Below, piece after piece: positions 1 through 8,031 of a stretch of DNA of 64,000 nucleotides. Position numbers and translations under genes: made by a program. The DNA lies in the NCBI GenBank assembly GCA_022539475.1, contig VCMS01000202.1, forward strand, positions 1-64,000, given 5' to 3'. The notes beneath the pieces were generated by a model. It was not told the DNA's origin and made no database searches. It saw only the letters and a list, made by a program, of their open reading frames with translations. Position 1 is the first letter of the stretch, and each line of letters starts with the position of its first letter. This stretch comes from Gracilaria domingensis. Taxonomy: Eukaryota > Rhodophyta > Florideophyceae > Gracilariales > Gracilariaceae.

Positions 1-147
1 AAATGCCAAGTGTCAATGGTTTAAGAAATGCTCTATTGGAAGTTGTTTCAAGTGCTACGATGCCTGTAGATAAACTTGCTATGATATGAGATCTCAGTAA
101 TTAAAGTTGTCGTATATATCTTCAATACCTTTTATATTCATGTGGTT

Positions 148-895
148 TTATATCGTGCTGCTTTTCCTCGTAGCCGTACAACAGAGCCACCACATAATTG
201 TCGAATGTACATCCTCCACGCTTTCGAACAGGTTGTGTACTCCCACCGGGATACAATCTTCTTTGACGTGAACGCCGTACACGCCTACCTCATGCAAAGG
301 CCCGTCGCTCAAAGCACTTCCGAACGTCACGATGTCAACCGTATCAATAAATCTCGGTTCATTATCGACAAGATTTCTCCTCCGCTTCCTTTTGTGTATC
401 GCTTGTCCACAATTTCGCAACTTTTATCGCCGGGATAGATAACAAACGCATCCATCTTCTGCAACAGGTCCCCAATAGCAGAATCCACTTCTTCTTTCAC
501 TGCCGCAGTTTGTTGTACACGGAATTGGGAAGGCCACTATCACTTCTGGTCTCCACGAACCCCTTGTCATCATCATTCACAATACCATGCCTTCTATTCA
601 AATCCCTTGCCAGGAACAGTAGTCCGTCAACAGTGTGGTCAAGGGTGTGATCATTGAATGCACCCTTAATTTCCCTCTCGTCAGAGAAACGCAGGAAAGC
701 TCCATGATTCGCCGAGACACCAAACTTATAGTCTCCGAGTCCTTCCATTTTCCCCTCCACGTCGCCCACATCACCCCTGTGACAAGTCCGAAACCAACAC
801 GTTCGTCAATGAACTTCATACACTTCACAACTTCTTCTGGAATTGACTCTCCTTCTCTTCTCAACGTTCCATCAACGGAACTTAATATACCGTAA
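148..895 (-). pseudogene. degraded hypothetical coding frames
   Basis: I do not recognise this gene. Three overlapping minus-strand frames (598-864, 497-769, 148-420) follow one another in transcriptional order and have protein-like composition (for example a charged run around 'SDEREIKGAFNDHTLDHTVDG' and a basic KRKRRR cluster near 380). This looks like one reading frame broken by indels or by unrecognised introns. It lies downstream of, and on the same strand as, the ParB-like and oxygenase genes, so it may be a further cargo gene of the same element. No domain is assigned. The reverse-strand frames of similar length argue for caution. Confidence 0.3.
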
Positions 896-1295
896 CCATT
901 GCATATATGAACTTACACAAGGTATTGGGTGAAATTTCCGCCAAGTCTCTCTGTTCCTCTGCCATTTTTCCTGATACAGTCACCATACTGCCACAAGTAC
1001 CGCATAGACAGGAACTGTATAGACTTCTCAGTTTCATACTTCTCTTAAAAGCAACCTTAAGCGCAGTTCCAGAAATGTTGGGACGCTACATGTTCAATTG
1101 CGAATTGACTGGTGCCACCAATGATGTTAACGATACCGAGCATTTGGCATGTTGCAATTAGACGAAACTGGACCAAAGAGGTATGACATTTGTTCAATTA
1201 CCAGCCTGTCGCACCTTTTCTATGTTCATATGTATAGCCTTGTAATAGTATACTACTCTTAATACTCGCAAGACACTCATAATTTACTAATCATC
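896..1295. other. intergenic, no gene seen
   Basis: Neither strand reads as protein: the plus-strand frame at 907-1161 has no recognisable motif and the minus strand is full of stops. It probably holds the 3' end of the oxygenase-like gene that terminates at 1296. Confidence 0.4.
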
Positions 1296-2077
1296 TCATT
1301 CGCATCCACTTCGAGGCGCTCGCAGCCTCATTATTGGCAAATCGTCATCACTACTACTCTCGAGCACTTCGGTTCTACCGGCGTCCGCTTCCACACCAAT
1401 CTCCACGACCACTTGGTCTTCGTCCATGTCAACCGCCCCACCCTCCTTATCAGACAACAGTTCATCCTCCGCCTCCTCCTCCTCGTCACCATTGACAAAC
1501 GTGGGTCGGAAATCCCGCACCCGATGAACAGCATCAGGTAGTGCGTAGCCCTCTGGTACCATGTACATGTGGTATCTCACCAGCAAATCCATAGACTCGG
1601 GCCTATCCACCTTGTCCTTCCCACTTGCTCCAGCATGTGTCACATCACCACGGCCCACTAATACAGAGTACGGTGGGATGATTATCTTCTTCGCTGGATA
1701 CACCTCCGACATCACTCGCAACTGTTGGTTGTTCATCCCCCCTGATGGCTTCCAGCGCTCACCCAGAGAGGAAAGCCCTCTTTCCCAGAGGCCATTACAA
1801 AGTATCCGGGGTTACCAGTATTCATTGTTTCCTTCGTAACCAGACCACTGAAGTCGGTGTGCAGCGTCTGGCGCTTGCACTTTCTCGTCGTCCCCAGAAA
1901 TCGACCACCAGTTTTCGGAGTGTACATCTTCACAGCTTCTCTTTCATTGTTCCATAGTCCCAAAGCCGCAGCAATTGTACCCATTCGAACATCAAGTAAA
2001 GCACGCGACCTTACAACCCACCTGAGCTCCTCATCATCCTCCGGCTTCTCCACCGTACCCCAACGTGTCGACATCAC
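1296..2077 (-). pseudogene. 2-oxoglutarate/Fe(II) dioxygenase-like catalytic core (frameshifted)
   Basis: Two minus-strand frames (2077-1733 and 1736-1296) meet at a run of six G (about 1733-1742); one extra G would join them. Together they show the order expected of a double-stranded beta-helix 2OG-Fe(II) oxygenase: an HxD-type motif (LHTDF, about residue 75 of the first frame), a GYFVMASG...LWVSAGSH strand pair, then IIIPPYSVLVGRGD followed by the distal iron-ligand histidine (THAGAS) and an arginine (VRYHMYM) that would bind 2-oxoglutarate. An acidic tail with DEEEEAED and SSSDDD stretches ends at a TGA. Family knowledge: such enzymes hydroxylate proteins, small molecules or nucleic-acid bases, and TET/JBP DNA oxidases belong here. 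The substrate is not deducible. The N-terminal part is in the frame ending at 2121, linked by two further indels. Neighbours are a ParB-like gene and, divergently, a DNA methyltransferase-SET gene, so DNA or chromatin modification is a reasonable inference. Confidence 0.6.
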
Positions 2078-2120
2078 TCTCCCCTGAAATGGTCCATCGC
2101 TACCGTCCTTCCATTCTTCA

Positions 2121-3272
2121 TCATCGTTGATTATTTGAACAAACGACTTCTGTTCCTCCCTTTCCGTATATCCGGCATCGCTCCATACTCATTCTCGAAG
2201 AAGTCCACCAACTTCCCCGACACATCTCCGAACTCCCGAACTTTTCCAACTCCTCCCATTTAGGGACACCATTATCCGTCGCAAAGCCATCAAGCACGCA
2301 ATATCCATTCTGCCTTAGCTCAGCTTGCATTCGGGCGAAGAACATTTGCCCAAATTCGTCATGCTCCTTCGCAGCAACCCACAGTACCTCTTCATCATCC
2401 ATACCTGTCGGCCGAGTACGAGGATACTGCATACCAAATGTCTCCGCCCGTAGGCGATGTTCAGCCCTTGCAGCGTGCCAAAAGACAAGATGGTGTACAT
2501 CTCTGAGATTCGAGACACTTAGCAGCTCCGACCTATGTCCCTTCGGCAAGTGAATGACTCTGAGCCAGGGATCCTTGTGCTCAATTACGTTCTTCCCTTG
2601 CCATTCCTGCGGTCTCAGCCTGACATACCCGCACCACGATGGGTTCGGTGGGCCATCATATGGGTCACCTCGAACAAGTCCGTGCTCCTCAGATTCCGGA
2701 AGAGCTGTAGGTAACTCGTCATCAAATGACCCCCCACCTGTCTCTTGCTGATCGTCTGGCGCAGCATCTTTCTCGACGGTGACAACCCGTGGAACTGTCA
2801 CAGCAAGAAGCTCTTCGTCATCCACAAATGCAGAACTGTCTGCGTTCTCTGCATTCGCTCCTTCTTCCAATGCCACGAATTGAACCTTCATCGACCTTCC
2901 TCTCAGCACATGTTCATTTAGTTGAGACATCAGGTCATCCGGTGTCATGCTGTTCAGAGTAGATCTCATCTGTTGTGTGAAAGTCTTTCTCCGTTTCTTC
3001 CTCGGCGGACCCCGGTGTTCTTCTTCAGAGCTATCCAGAACTTCTATGGCACCTCGATTTCGGCCGTGCTCAATTTCCTTATAACTCACGTGCGCCCGTT
3101 CTCGTGCACTTCTTCGCGGCTCCCCTTCTTCACTGGCAGATGTTGCAGCAGCAGCAGCGGGAGTCCTCCTCTTCGTCACGGACTGCTTCACTGGTGCGGG
3201 GGGCGGAATTACCTTGGGCATCGTGCGCAATCGATTCTGAACGGAATTCGTGGCAGTTCTAATTGAGTTCAT
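2121..3272 (-). CDS. basic/acidic nuclear-type protein, N-terminal part of the oxygenase gene
   Basis: A 383-residue frame whose first ~130 residues are low complexity: alanine-rich, with RRSARERA, a DSSEEE acidic patch and a KKRRK nuclear localisation signal (PPRKKRRKT, about residue 90). The second half is a folded-type region (PSWCGYVRLRPQEW..., LVFWHAARAEHRL, an NGYCVLDGFA segment near residue 330). NGYCVLDGF resembles the N-terminal start of 2OG dioxygenase domains, and an 8-bp duplication at about 2222-2237 (two near-identical TTCGGRAG units) throws the frame. Reading across it and one more indel near 2145 continues smoothly into the oxygenase core at 2077. So this is most likely the 5' part of one frameshifted gene. 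Its ATG overlaps the stop of the preceding ParB-gene exon by 14 bases. The start is the first ATG of the frame; the Met in RTMPKV, about 18 residues later, is also possible. Confidence 0.55.
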   Translation of the reverse strand: MNSIRTATNSVQNRLRTMPKVIPPPAPVKQSVTKRRTPAAAAATSASEEGEPRRSARERAHVSYKEIEHGRNRGAIEVLDSSEEEHRGPPRKKRRKTFTQQMRSTLNSMTPDDLMSQLNEHVLRGRSMKVQFVALEEGANAENADSSAFVDDEELLAVTVPRVVTVEKDAAPDDQQETGGGSFDDELPTALPESEEHGLVRGDPYDGPPNPSWCGYVRLRPQEWQGKNVIEHKDPWLRVIHLPKGHRSELLSVSNLRDVHHLVFWHAARAEHRLRAETFGMQYPRTRPTGMDDEEVLWVAAKEHDEFGQMFFARMQAELRQNGYCVLDGFATDNGVPKWEELEKFGSSEMCRGSWWTSSRMSMERCRIYGKGGTEVVCSNNQR

Positions 3273-5135
3273 CCTGCTCCGAACACGCGGCAGGCAATGT
3301 GTTGAAGTTCACAACTTGTCCCAAAAGGAACTGATTCACAGCTGCGTTGTTGTCTGGGTCTTCAACGTCATCTTCATTCGATGGAGCAGACAGACTGATT
3401 TCGCGTTTCAGGAACACTTCCATCGACTCTTCCTCGTTCAGTTCATTCCTCACTGCTCGAGCCGCGCGGAACAGAGACTCTGCTCTATCATAAAAGAAAC
3501 CTCGAACCTCCTCAAAGCTTTTCCATTGCTTTGTCTTCGTCGACTTGCCCTTCAATAGAAACATCTGAAGACAATCAAGAATGAAGGAAAACTCCTCGGC
3601 ATCCAAAACATATAGTGGAGTATGCGACAGATGTTGAGACCTATGTCACTCACAGTCTCACATATATCCTCTAAATGGGCCAGCATTCCCTCACGAGACA
3701 TGAGTTGCAGGGCGACATTGGCATACCTCAGATACTGAGGCTCTTGCACAGTCCCAATCAGTTGGCTCTCCTTCAACACTTCTGTCACTTCTGCAGGATC
3801 CACGTCTGCCGGCGTCACCCCCTCAACATCTTCAATTAGAATGGCGACCACACTAACTATAGAATGTATCTTGTCTGCAAACATCATCCTTCGCATGGTA
3901 CTCGTCGACTCATTGAGGTACGAAGCAACACATAACAATTACTTCATCCCAATGGGCCTCCCATCTCTTCGTATCAGCAGATTGCAACGCCAAAACTTGG
4001 CTAATCGCTTCCACTTCGGTGCACCAGTCGCTGCCAAATATTGTATAGCTTTCAGACGATGCAAACCATCTACAATGAAGCACTTCTTCGTTAGGCGTCC
4101 CTTGTCAGTATCCCTCTCTCCCGTAGTAGCATCTTGTAAGGCCACCACTGGAGAACCCATCGACTGCAATATCCCCCGCTCCTCCATACTCTTCACAAGG
4201 GCTTCAACGTGGCGTTTACTTACTCCACGGAGTAAATTGGGCGGAGTGTCCACCAGAGTGATGTCAACAGTAACAACAACCATCCGGTACTGATTGAGGT
4301 TCACCTTTGGTACCTTCTGACGAATTCGTCTGTACGTCTTGCTCCGAGTAGGTGTCCCTTGTGTTCCAGACCGCTCGCCAGAAACACTTGAACGTGCCAT
4401 TCTTGCGGACAGAAGCACAACGTCATCGTCCTGCTGCTCCGCAGTTTCTGGTGCAGTTTGGGGTACAGATGGACCAGCTCCTTGCGCGGATTGCGCATCC
4501 GCGTCTGGAAGGGGACCTTTCATGATCTCATCTTCCTCCTCTTGCACAGCCGTCCCCTGCTGAACCGTCTGTTTCGACGCAGAAGATCCCCTTGTGTCTA
4601 CGGTCTGATTCATCGCAGGAGAAGCCCTTTTCGACGCAGTGGGCTTCGTAGCGGAGGTAGACTTTGTTTGACCTGTCCGCTTCGTAGCTGGGGATGCTCT
4701 CGTCTCCATAGACCACTTCGTAACAGACGACGGACCTGCCCGCGGAGGTGGTACTGATGCGCTACCTCTCGGTGTTGATGAACTTCGAATTGGCTCCGTG
4801 CGGCTTGTCGGCGTCATCACCTCACTCATAGCGATCACCGTTCCTCGCTTCGACGCCGGAATGCTGGCTGCCACCGGTTCCATCATTTTCTCATCCTAAA
4901 GAGCGGCCGTCCGGAGATCCTGGATATATTGTGGAAGATCCAGGCCCTCCGCCCGGTAAGGGTAGAACGTCTGACCGCTTCGACTGATGAGAATATTATG
5001 AACCACCACAAGACCTGGGTCCAATTGCTTCCCGTGCAACTCGCGGCGTAGAACACTTCCAATTCCATGCAACAACGCTTCCCCGACTATCACCTTTCCT
5101 TCATCCTCAATATCCATCTGCAGAGAAACCCGCAT
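3259..5135 (-). CDS. ParB/sulfiredoxin-fold domain protein, two exons
   Basis: Read from an ATG at 5135. The frame runs to 3654, crosses a 59-nt intron (3595-3653) in phase 0 and ends at a TAG at 3259. An N-terminal segment (5135-4914) is followed by a low-complexity Ser/Thr/Pro linker with repeated SxATK-like units. Then comes a ParB-like domain (about 4290-4000): 'LLRGVSKRHVEALVKSMEER' helix, GILQSMGSPVVAL strand, and the hallmark FIVDGLHRLKA (compare the DGxHR signature of ParB/Srx-fold NTPases and nucleases), then a C-terminal helical/acidic part. Two in-frame stops interrupt it, TAG near 4914 and TAA at 3939-3941. Both fall where glutamine would read naturally (AAL-x-DEKMMEP, GMK-x-LLCVAS), so it is either a recent pseudogene or, less likely, a recoded gene. 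Family knowledge: bacterial ParB binds palindromic parS DNA and hydrolyses CTP; eukaryotic relatives include nucleases. The gene fires away from a palindrome array 0.5 kb upstream. Confidence 0.6.
3595..3653 (-). other. spliceosomal intron, 59 nt
   Basis: On the minus strand a GTGAGT donor follows codons for DICET and the intron ends in GCCGAG. Removing it joins two different frames in phase 0 (…CET | EFSFILDCLQ…). The acceptor is weak in pyrimidines, but the frame restoration is exact. It shows that the element is expressed in, or derived from, an intron-bearing eukaryote. Confidence 0.55.
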
Positions 5136-5639
5136 TTCACCTTACAATAATCGAGTGCTCCGCCGAGTGCGAGGAGTCACGCTTTGCGTACGCTTTCGAA
5201 CACGAGTTGGCTTCATGTTGAACAGCTATTGCAGTGAAAGGTGTATATCAACAATACGCTCGCTCTGGACGATACAAGAACGGATGCGAGCCTTTAAATG
5301 GCGACTTACGCTGGGCACCCCCGCTTTCGGCAGCTCCTCCCAGCGCACTGCCAGACTCGTCCGTGTCCTGTCCGTGGCCGCTCGCACACTGATTGTACGC
5401 TTTAGAGTCGTGGAGTTCGCGCAATGTTGACTCACGCGAGCAATAGTCGCGTTCTCTAATCATGCTCTTCAAATGCTTTGCATAGTAGTCAAGAGTACAC
5501 TCATTCACTTCCATGTACAGCCTACTCCCGCAAATACACGTGGACAGCGGCGCCAACGTACCGGCGGCCGGGTGTTGCGAAATCACTGCTGGGCGGCGTG
5601 TTTTGGGAGGTCCCGGGAAGGCGCCGGAATGTGGCCAGA

Positions 5640-6362
5640 ACGTGCCCGCGGGCGGGGGGGGTCGGTCGTGTTAGGGTAGGTACCCTAACACGACCGGACC
5701 CCCGCGCCCGCGGGCATAAAATCGCACATTTTTCAAAAAATCGTCCAAAACGTGCCCGCGGGCGGGGGGGTCGGTCGTGTTAGGGTAGCTACCCTAACAC
5801 GACCGACCCCCCCCCCCCCCCCGCCCGCGGGCATAAAATCGCACATTTTTCAAAAAATCGCCCAGAACGTGCCCGCGGGCGGGGGGTCCACTCGTGTTAG
5901 GGTAGGTACCCTAACACGACCGACCCCTCCCGCCCGCGGGCACGTTCTGGCCACATTCTGGCACCCTCCGGCGACCTCCCAAAACACTCCTCCCGGCACT
6001 TCCTGTACCAACTGCGTCACCTTAGTGCACCATCCCGTCATCTTCACCCTCCAGACACTCCCTAATTTCCGGGATGGTGCACTGAGGTGACGCAGTGGGT
6101 ACAGGAAGTGCCGGGAGGAGTGTTTTGGGAGGTCTCCGGAGGGTGTCAAAAAATCGTCCAAAACGTGCCCGCGGGCGGGGAGGGGTCGGTCATGTTAGGG
6201 TAGCTACCCTAACACGAGAGGAACCCCCCGCCCGCGGGCACGTTTTGGACGATTTTTTGAAAAATGTGCGATTTTATGCCCGCGGGCGGGGGGGTCCGGT
6301 CGTGTTAGGGTACCTACCCTAACACGACCGACCCCCCCCCCCCTCCGCCCGCGGGCACGTTC
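5640..6362. repeat. five GC-rich palindromes with a TTAGGG-containing core
   Basis: Five copies of a 24-bp core made of half-site GTGTTAGGGTA and its complement lie at 5668-5691, 5777-5800, 5894-5917, 6192-6215 and 6302-6325. The two central bases are GG, GC, GG, GC and CC; the copy at 5777 is a perfect palindrome. Each core is flanked by the G-run/C-run and GCCCGCGGGC palindromes, giving units of about 75-80 bp, separated by an AT-rich spacer of type ATAAAATCGCACATTTTTC. The half-site contains one telomere-type TTAGGG, but never in tandem. Confidence 0.85.
5973..6134. repeat. central long hairpin
   Basis: Arms 5973-6037 and 6070-6134 are near-perfect reverse complements (GACCTCCCAAAACACTCC at the outer end, CACCATCCCG at the inner end) around a ~32-nt loop. 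The stem lies roughly midway between the two divergent genes. Parts of the arm recur at 5580-5615 and 6390-6425, showing stepwise duplication. Confidence 0.8.
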
Positions 6363-6684
6363 TGGCCACATTCCGGCGCCTTCCGGAGACCTCCCAAAAC
6401 ACTCCTCCCGGCACTTCCGGCAGTGATTTCGCTGCACACGCCGTGCACATATATCGAACTAGAGAAAACTAGCGCTTCACACCCACTTGATCCGCGACTT
6501 TTAGCACAATACGGGACCGTTGCAATAGCTCCGAATCGCGACGTGGCCGACACGCGACGCTATCGCTCCGGGCGGACACGGACACGGACGAGACTGGCAG
6601 TGCGCTGGGAGGAGCTGCCGAAAGCGGGGGTGCCCAGCGTAAGTCGCCATTTAAAGGCTCGCCTCCGTTGTTTGCGCTGAAGCG

Positions 6685-8031
6685 ATGGATTTCACCGATG
6701 TTGGAGAGGAGATACATCCTATCGACATGAGTGCTCCGCCTCCGGCGTTCCATGCATATGTCAGACTTTTCTTGGTTCTTCGCGATGCTTTGGCAAACAG
6801 CGATGGAGGCCCTGATCGGCCACGGAACGTGGGGTTTAGAGGGTTAATAGAGTTCTGCGCCGAGAACTATAAGGATATTCTGGAGGCAAGGAAGATGCTT
6901 GAGGAGGCCACTAACTCCAAGAACCTGCAGAACTTGACACTGCAACAGCTGCGAAAGAGTGTTGTGAATAACAAACCTGTGGAACAACGATATCTTGTAA
7001 CGAAGCTTCTTGACAAGAAGGACGGGGATGAGGACCAGAGACTGCGCGATTTTTTCCTTCTCTCTATGGATATGGGTATATACCTACCGGTGCGATGCCT
7101 GGTTGGTTATTTCATGACCAGGAGAAAGCAGGTTCTGAAGACGACAGTGTTCATCTCACCAACAGCTGTGAACCCATTTGAGGTCGTTATATACTTATCA
7201 TACCTCGGCCACATAATGGGAGAGAACGATAACATCCGAATGATGAAGAAGAAACAACCGAAAAAGAAACGAAAAGTGAACCATGCACCATCTGTGTACA
7301 TACCCACTTTTACGTCGTTCTCCAAAGACAACTGTGATCGACTGGGATTCGCTATCATTGAGGTCGTATGGGCATGGAGTTGTTTTGCGGCTCATCTTGG
7401 ATACACGAACGTTCAGCATATGGTGAAACCATACATTTACATGAATATGCAGACGTTGAAGTATACGGCGCTAGAAACACGGGAGTCTGGTTATGCCCCG
7501 CCGAGCCAGAGTACTCGATTCAACACAAAGGATGTGCCACAGAGCAGTACTAGTGGATCGGTGGAGACCTTGAGTGATGAATGCGATACAAACCTCCGAA
7601 TACTGGCTAAGGAATTTTTGACAGACCTCGAAACCGTATGCACCCACGATAGCCTCTATAGCTTACGGGCTGCTCAGATGAGGAACTGGATAGAGTTTTC
7701 GGAGATACGGATGGATACCGTATCTGGTTCTGACTCCGGTGAGCTGCCTGCTCGATTTCAGAAGTTTTCGGAGTTGCTATGGAAACCGATACAGGATATG
7801 CGTCATGCGGCAGGGTTCCATGTCGGCATTCACGCGAAACCTGATATTGAACTGACGAAAACCCCTAAAACTTCCGGTAATGCCGAACCTTCTTCGACCA
7901 AGTCTGCCCCACCCCCACCTCGTCGAGAGTATATGAACCTCGTGAGCTCCGATAGCGACGAGTTCGAGAAGCCGGTGAATCTTGCGGAGCATGTTACAAC
8001 ATCCAAAAGACTGGTATTGAGCCGCCCATGA
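6685..8031 (+). CDS. hypothetical protein with SV40-type NLS
   Basis: An intact 448-residue frame, first gene of the rightward set, starting 25 bases after the outer inverted-repeat arm. No recognised domain. Visible features: a mainly helical N-terminal half (FRGLIEFCAENYKDILEARKM), a lysine-rich stretch around residues 187-197 containing exactly PKKKRKV (the classical monopartite nuclear localisation signal), a hydrophobic helix (VVWAWSCFAAHLGY), and a Ser/Pro-rich, acidic C-terminus (SSDSDEF). Its TGA overlaps the ATG of the methyltransferase-SET gene (ATGA at 8028-8031), so the two are either translated from one transcript or separated by a processing step I cannot see. A nuclear partner of the methyltransferase is the simplest inference. 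Confidence 0.7.
   Translation: MDFTDVGEEIHPIDMSAPPPAFHAYVRLFLVLRDALANSDGGPDRPRNVGFRGLIEFCAENYKDILEARKMLEEATNSKNLQNLTLQQLRKSVVNNKPVEQRYLVTKLLDKKDGDEDQRLRDFFLLSMDMGIYLPVRCLVGYFMTRRKQVLKTTVFISPTAVNPFEVVIYLSYLGHIMGENDNIRMMKKKQPKKKRKVNHAPSVYIPTFTSFSKDNCDRLGFAIIEVVWAWSCFAAHLGYTNVQHMVKPYIYMNMQTLKYTALETRESGYAPPSQSTRFNTKDVPQSSTSGSVETLSDECDTNLRILAKEFLTDLETVCTHDSLYSLRAAQMRNWIEFSEIRMDTVSGSDSGELPARFQKFSELLWKPIQDMRHAAGFHVGIHAKPDIELTKTPKTSGNAEPSSTKSAPPPPRREYMNLVSSDSDEFEKPVNLAEHVTTSKRLVLSRP

Larger units (their letters stand above)
5288..6660. repeat. outer inverted repeat pair (arms 5288-5376 and 6574-6660)
   Basis: The left arm, starting GAGCCTTTAAATGGCGACTT, is the reverse complement of the right arm, which ends at 6660. 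By eye there are only a few differences over about 86 bases. The 1.37 kb enclosed holds the palindrome array. Each arm lies next to the start of a divergent gene, so these are more likely duplicated promoter/leader sequences than transposon ends. A nested MITE-like unit remains possible. Confidence 0.8.
5136..6684. promoter_or_regulatory. symmetrical divergent control region
   Basis: About 1.55 kb without genes between the leftward ParB-like gene (starts 5135) and the rightward gene (starts 6685). It is an imperfect giant palindrome: outer arms at 5288-5376 and 6574-6660, inner arms near 5590-5660 and 6340-6430, five short palindromes, and a long central stem. Each outer arm sits just upstream of the gene transcribed away from the centre, and each carries an outward-facing GTAAGT (donor-like) and a TTTAAA box. 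The two gene sets therefore have nearly the same leader or promoter. Roles as bidirectional promoter, replication origin or ParB-type loading site are inference. Confidence 0.55.

Noticed and set aside
5668-6325. Interstitial telomere
   Set aside because: TTAGGG occurs once per half-site within palindromes and never as a tandem array.
5288-6660. MITE defined by the outer arms
   Set aside because: The arms coincide with the 5' leaders of both divergent genes and no target duplication flanks them; a duplicated promoter explains them better.
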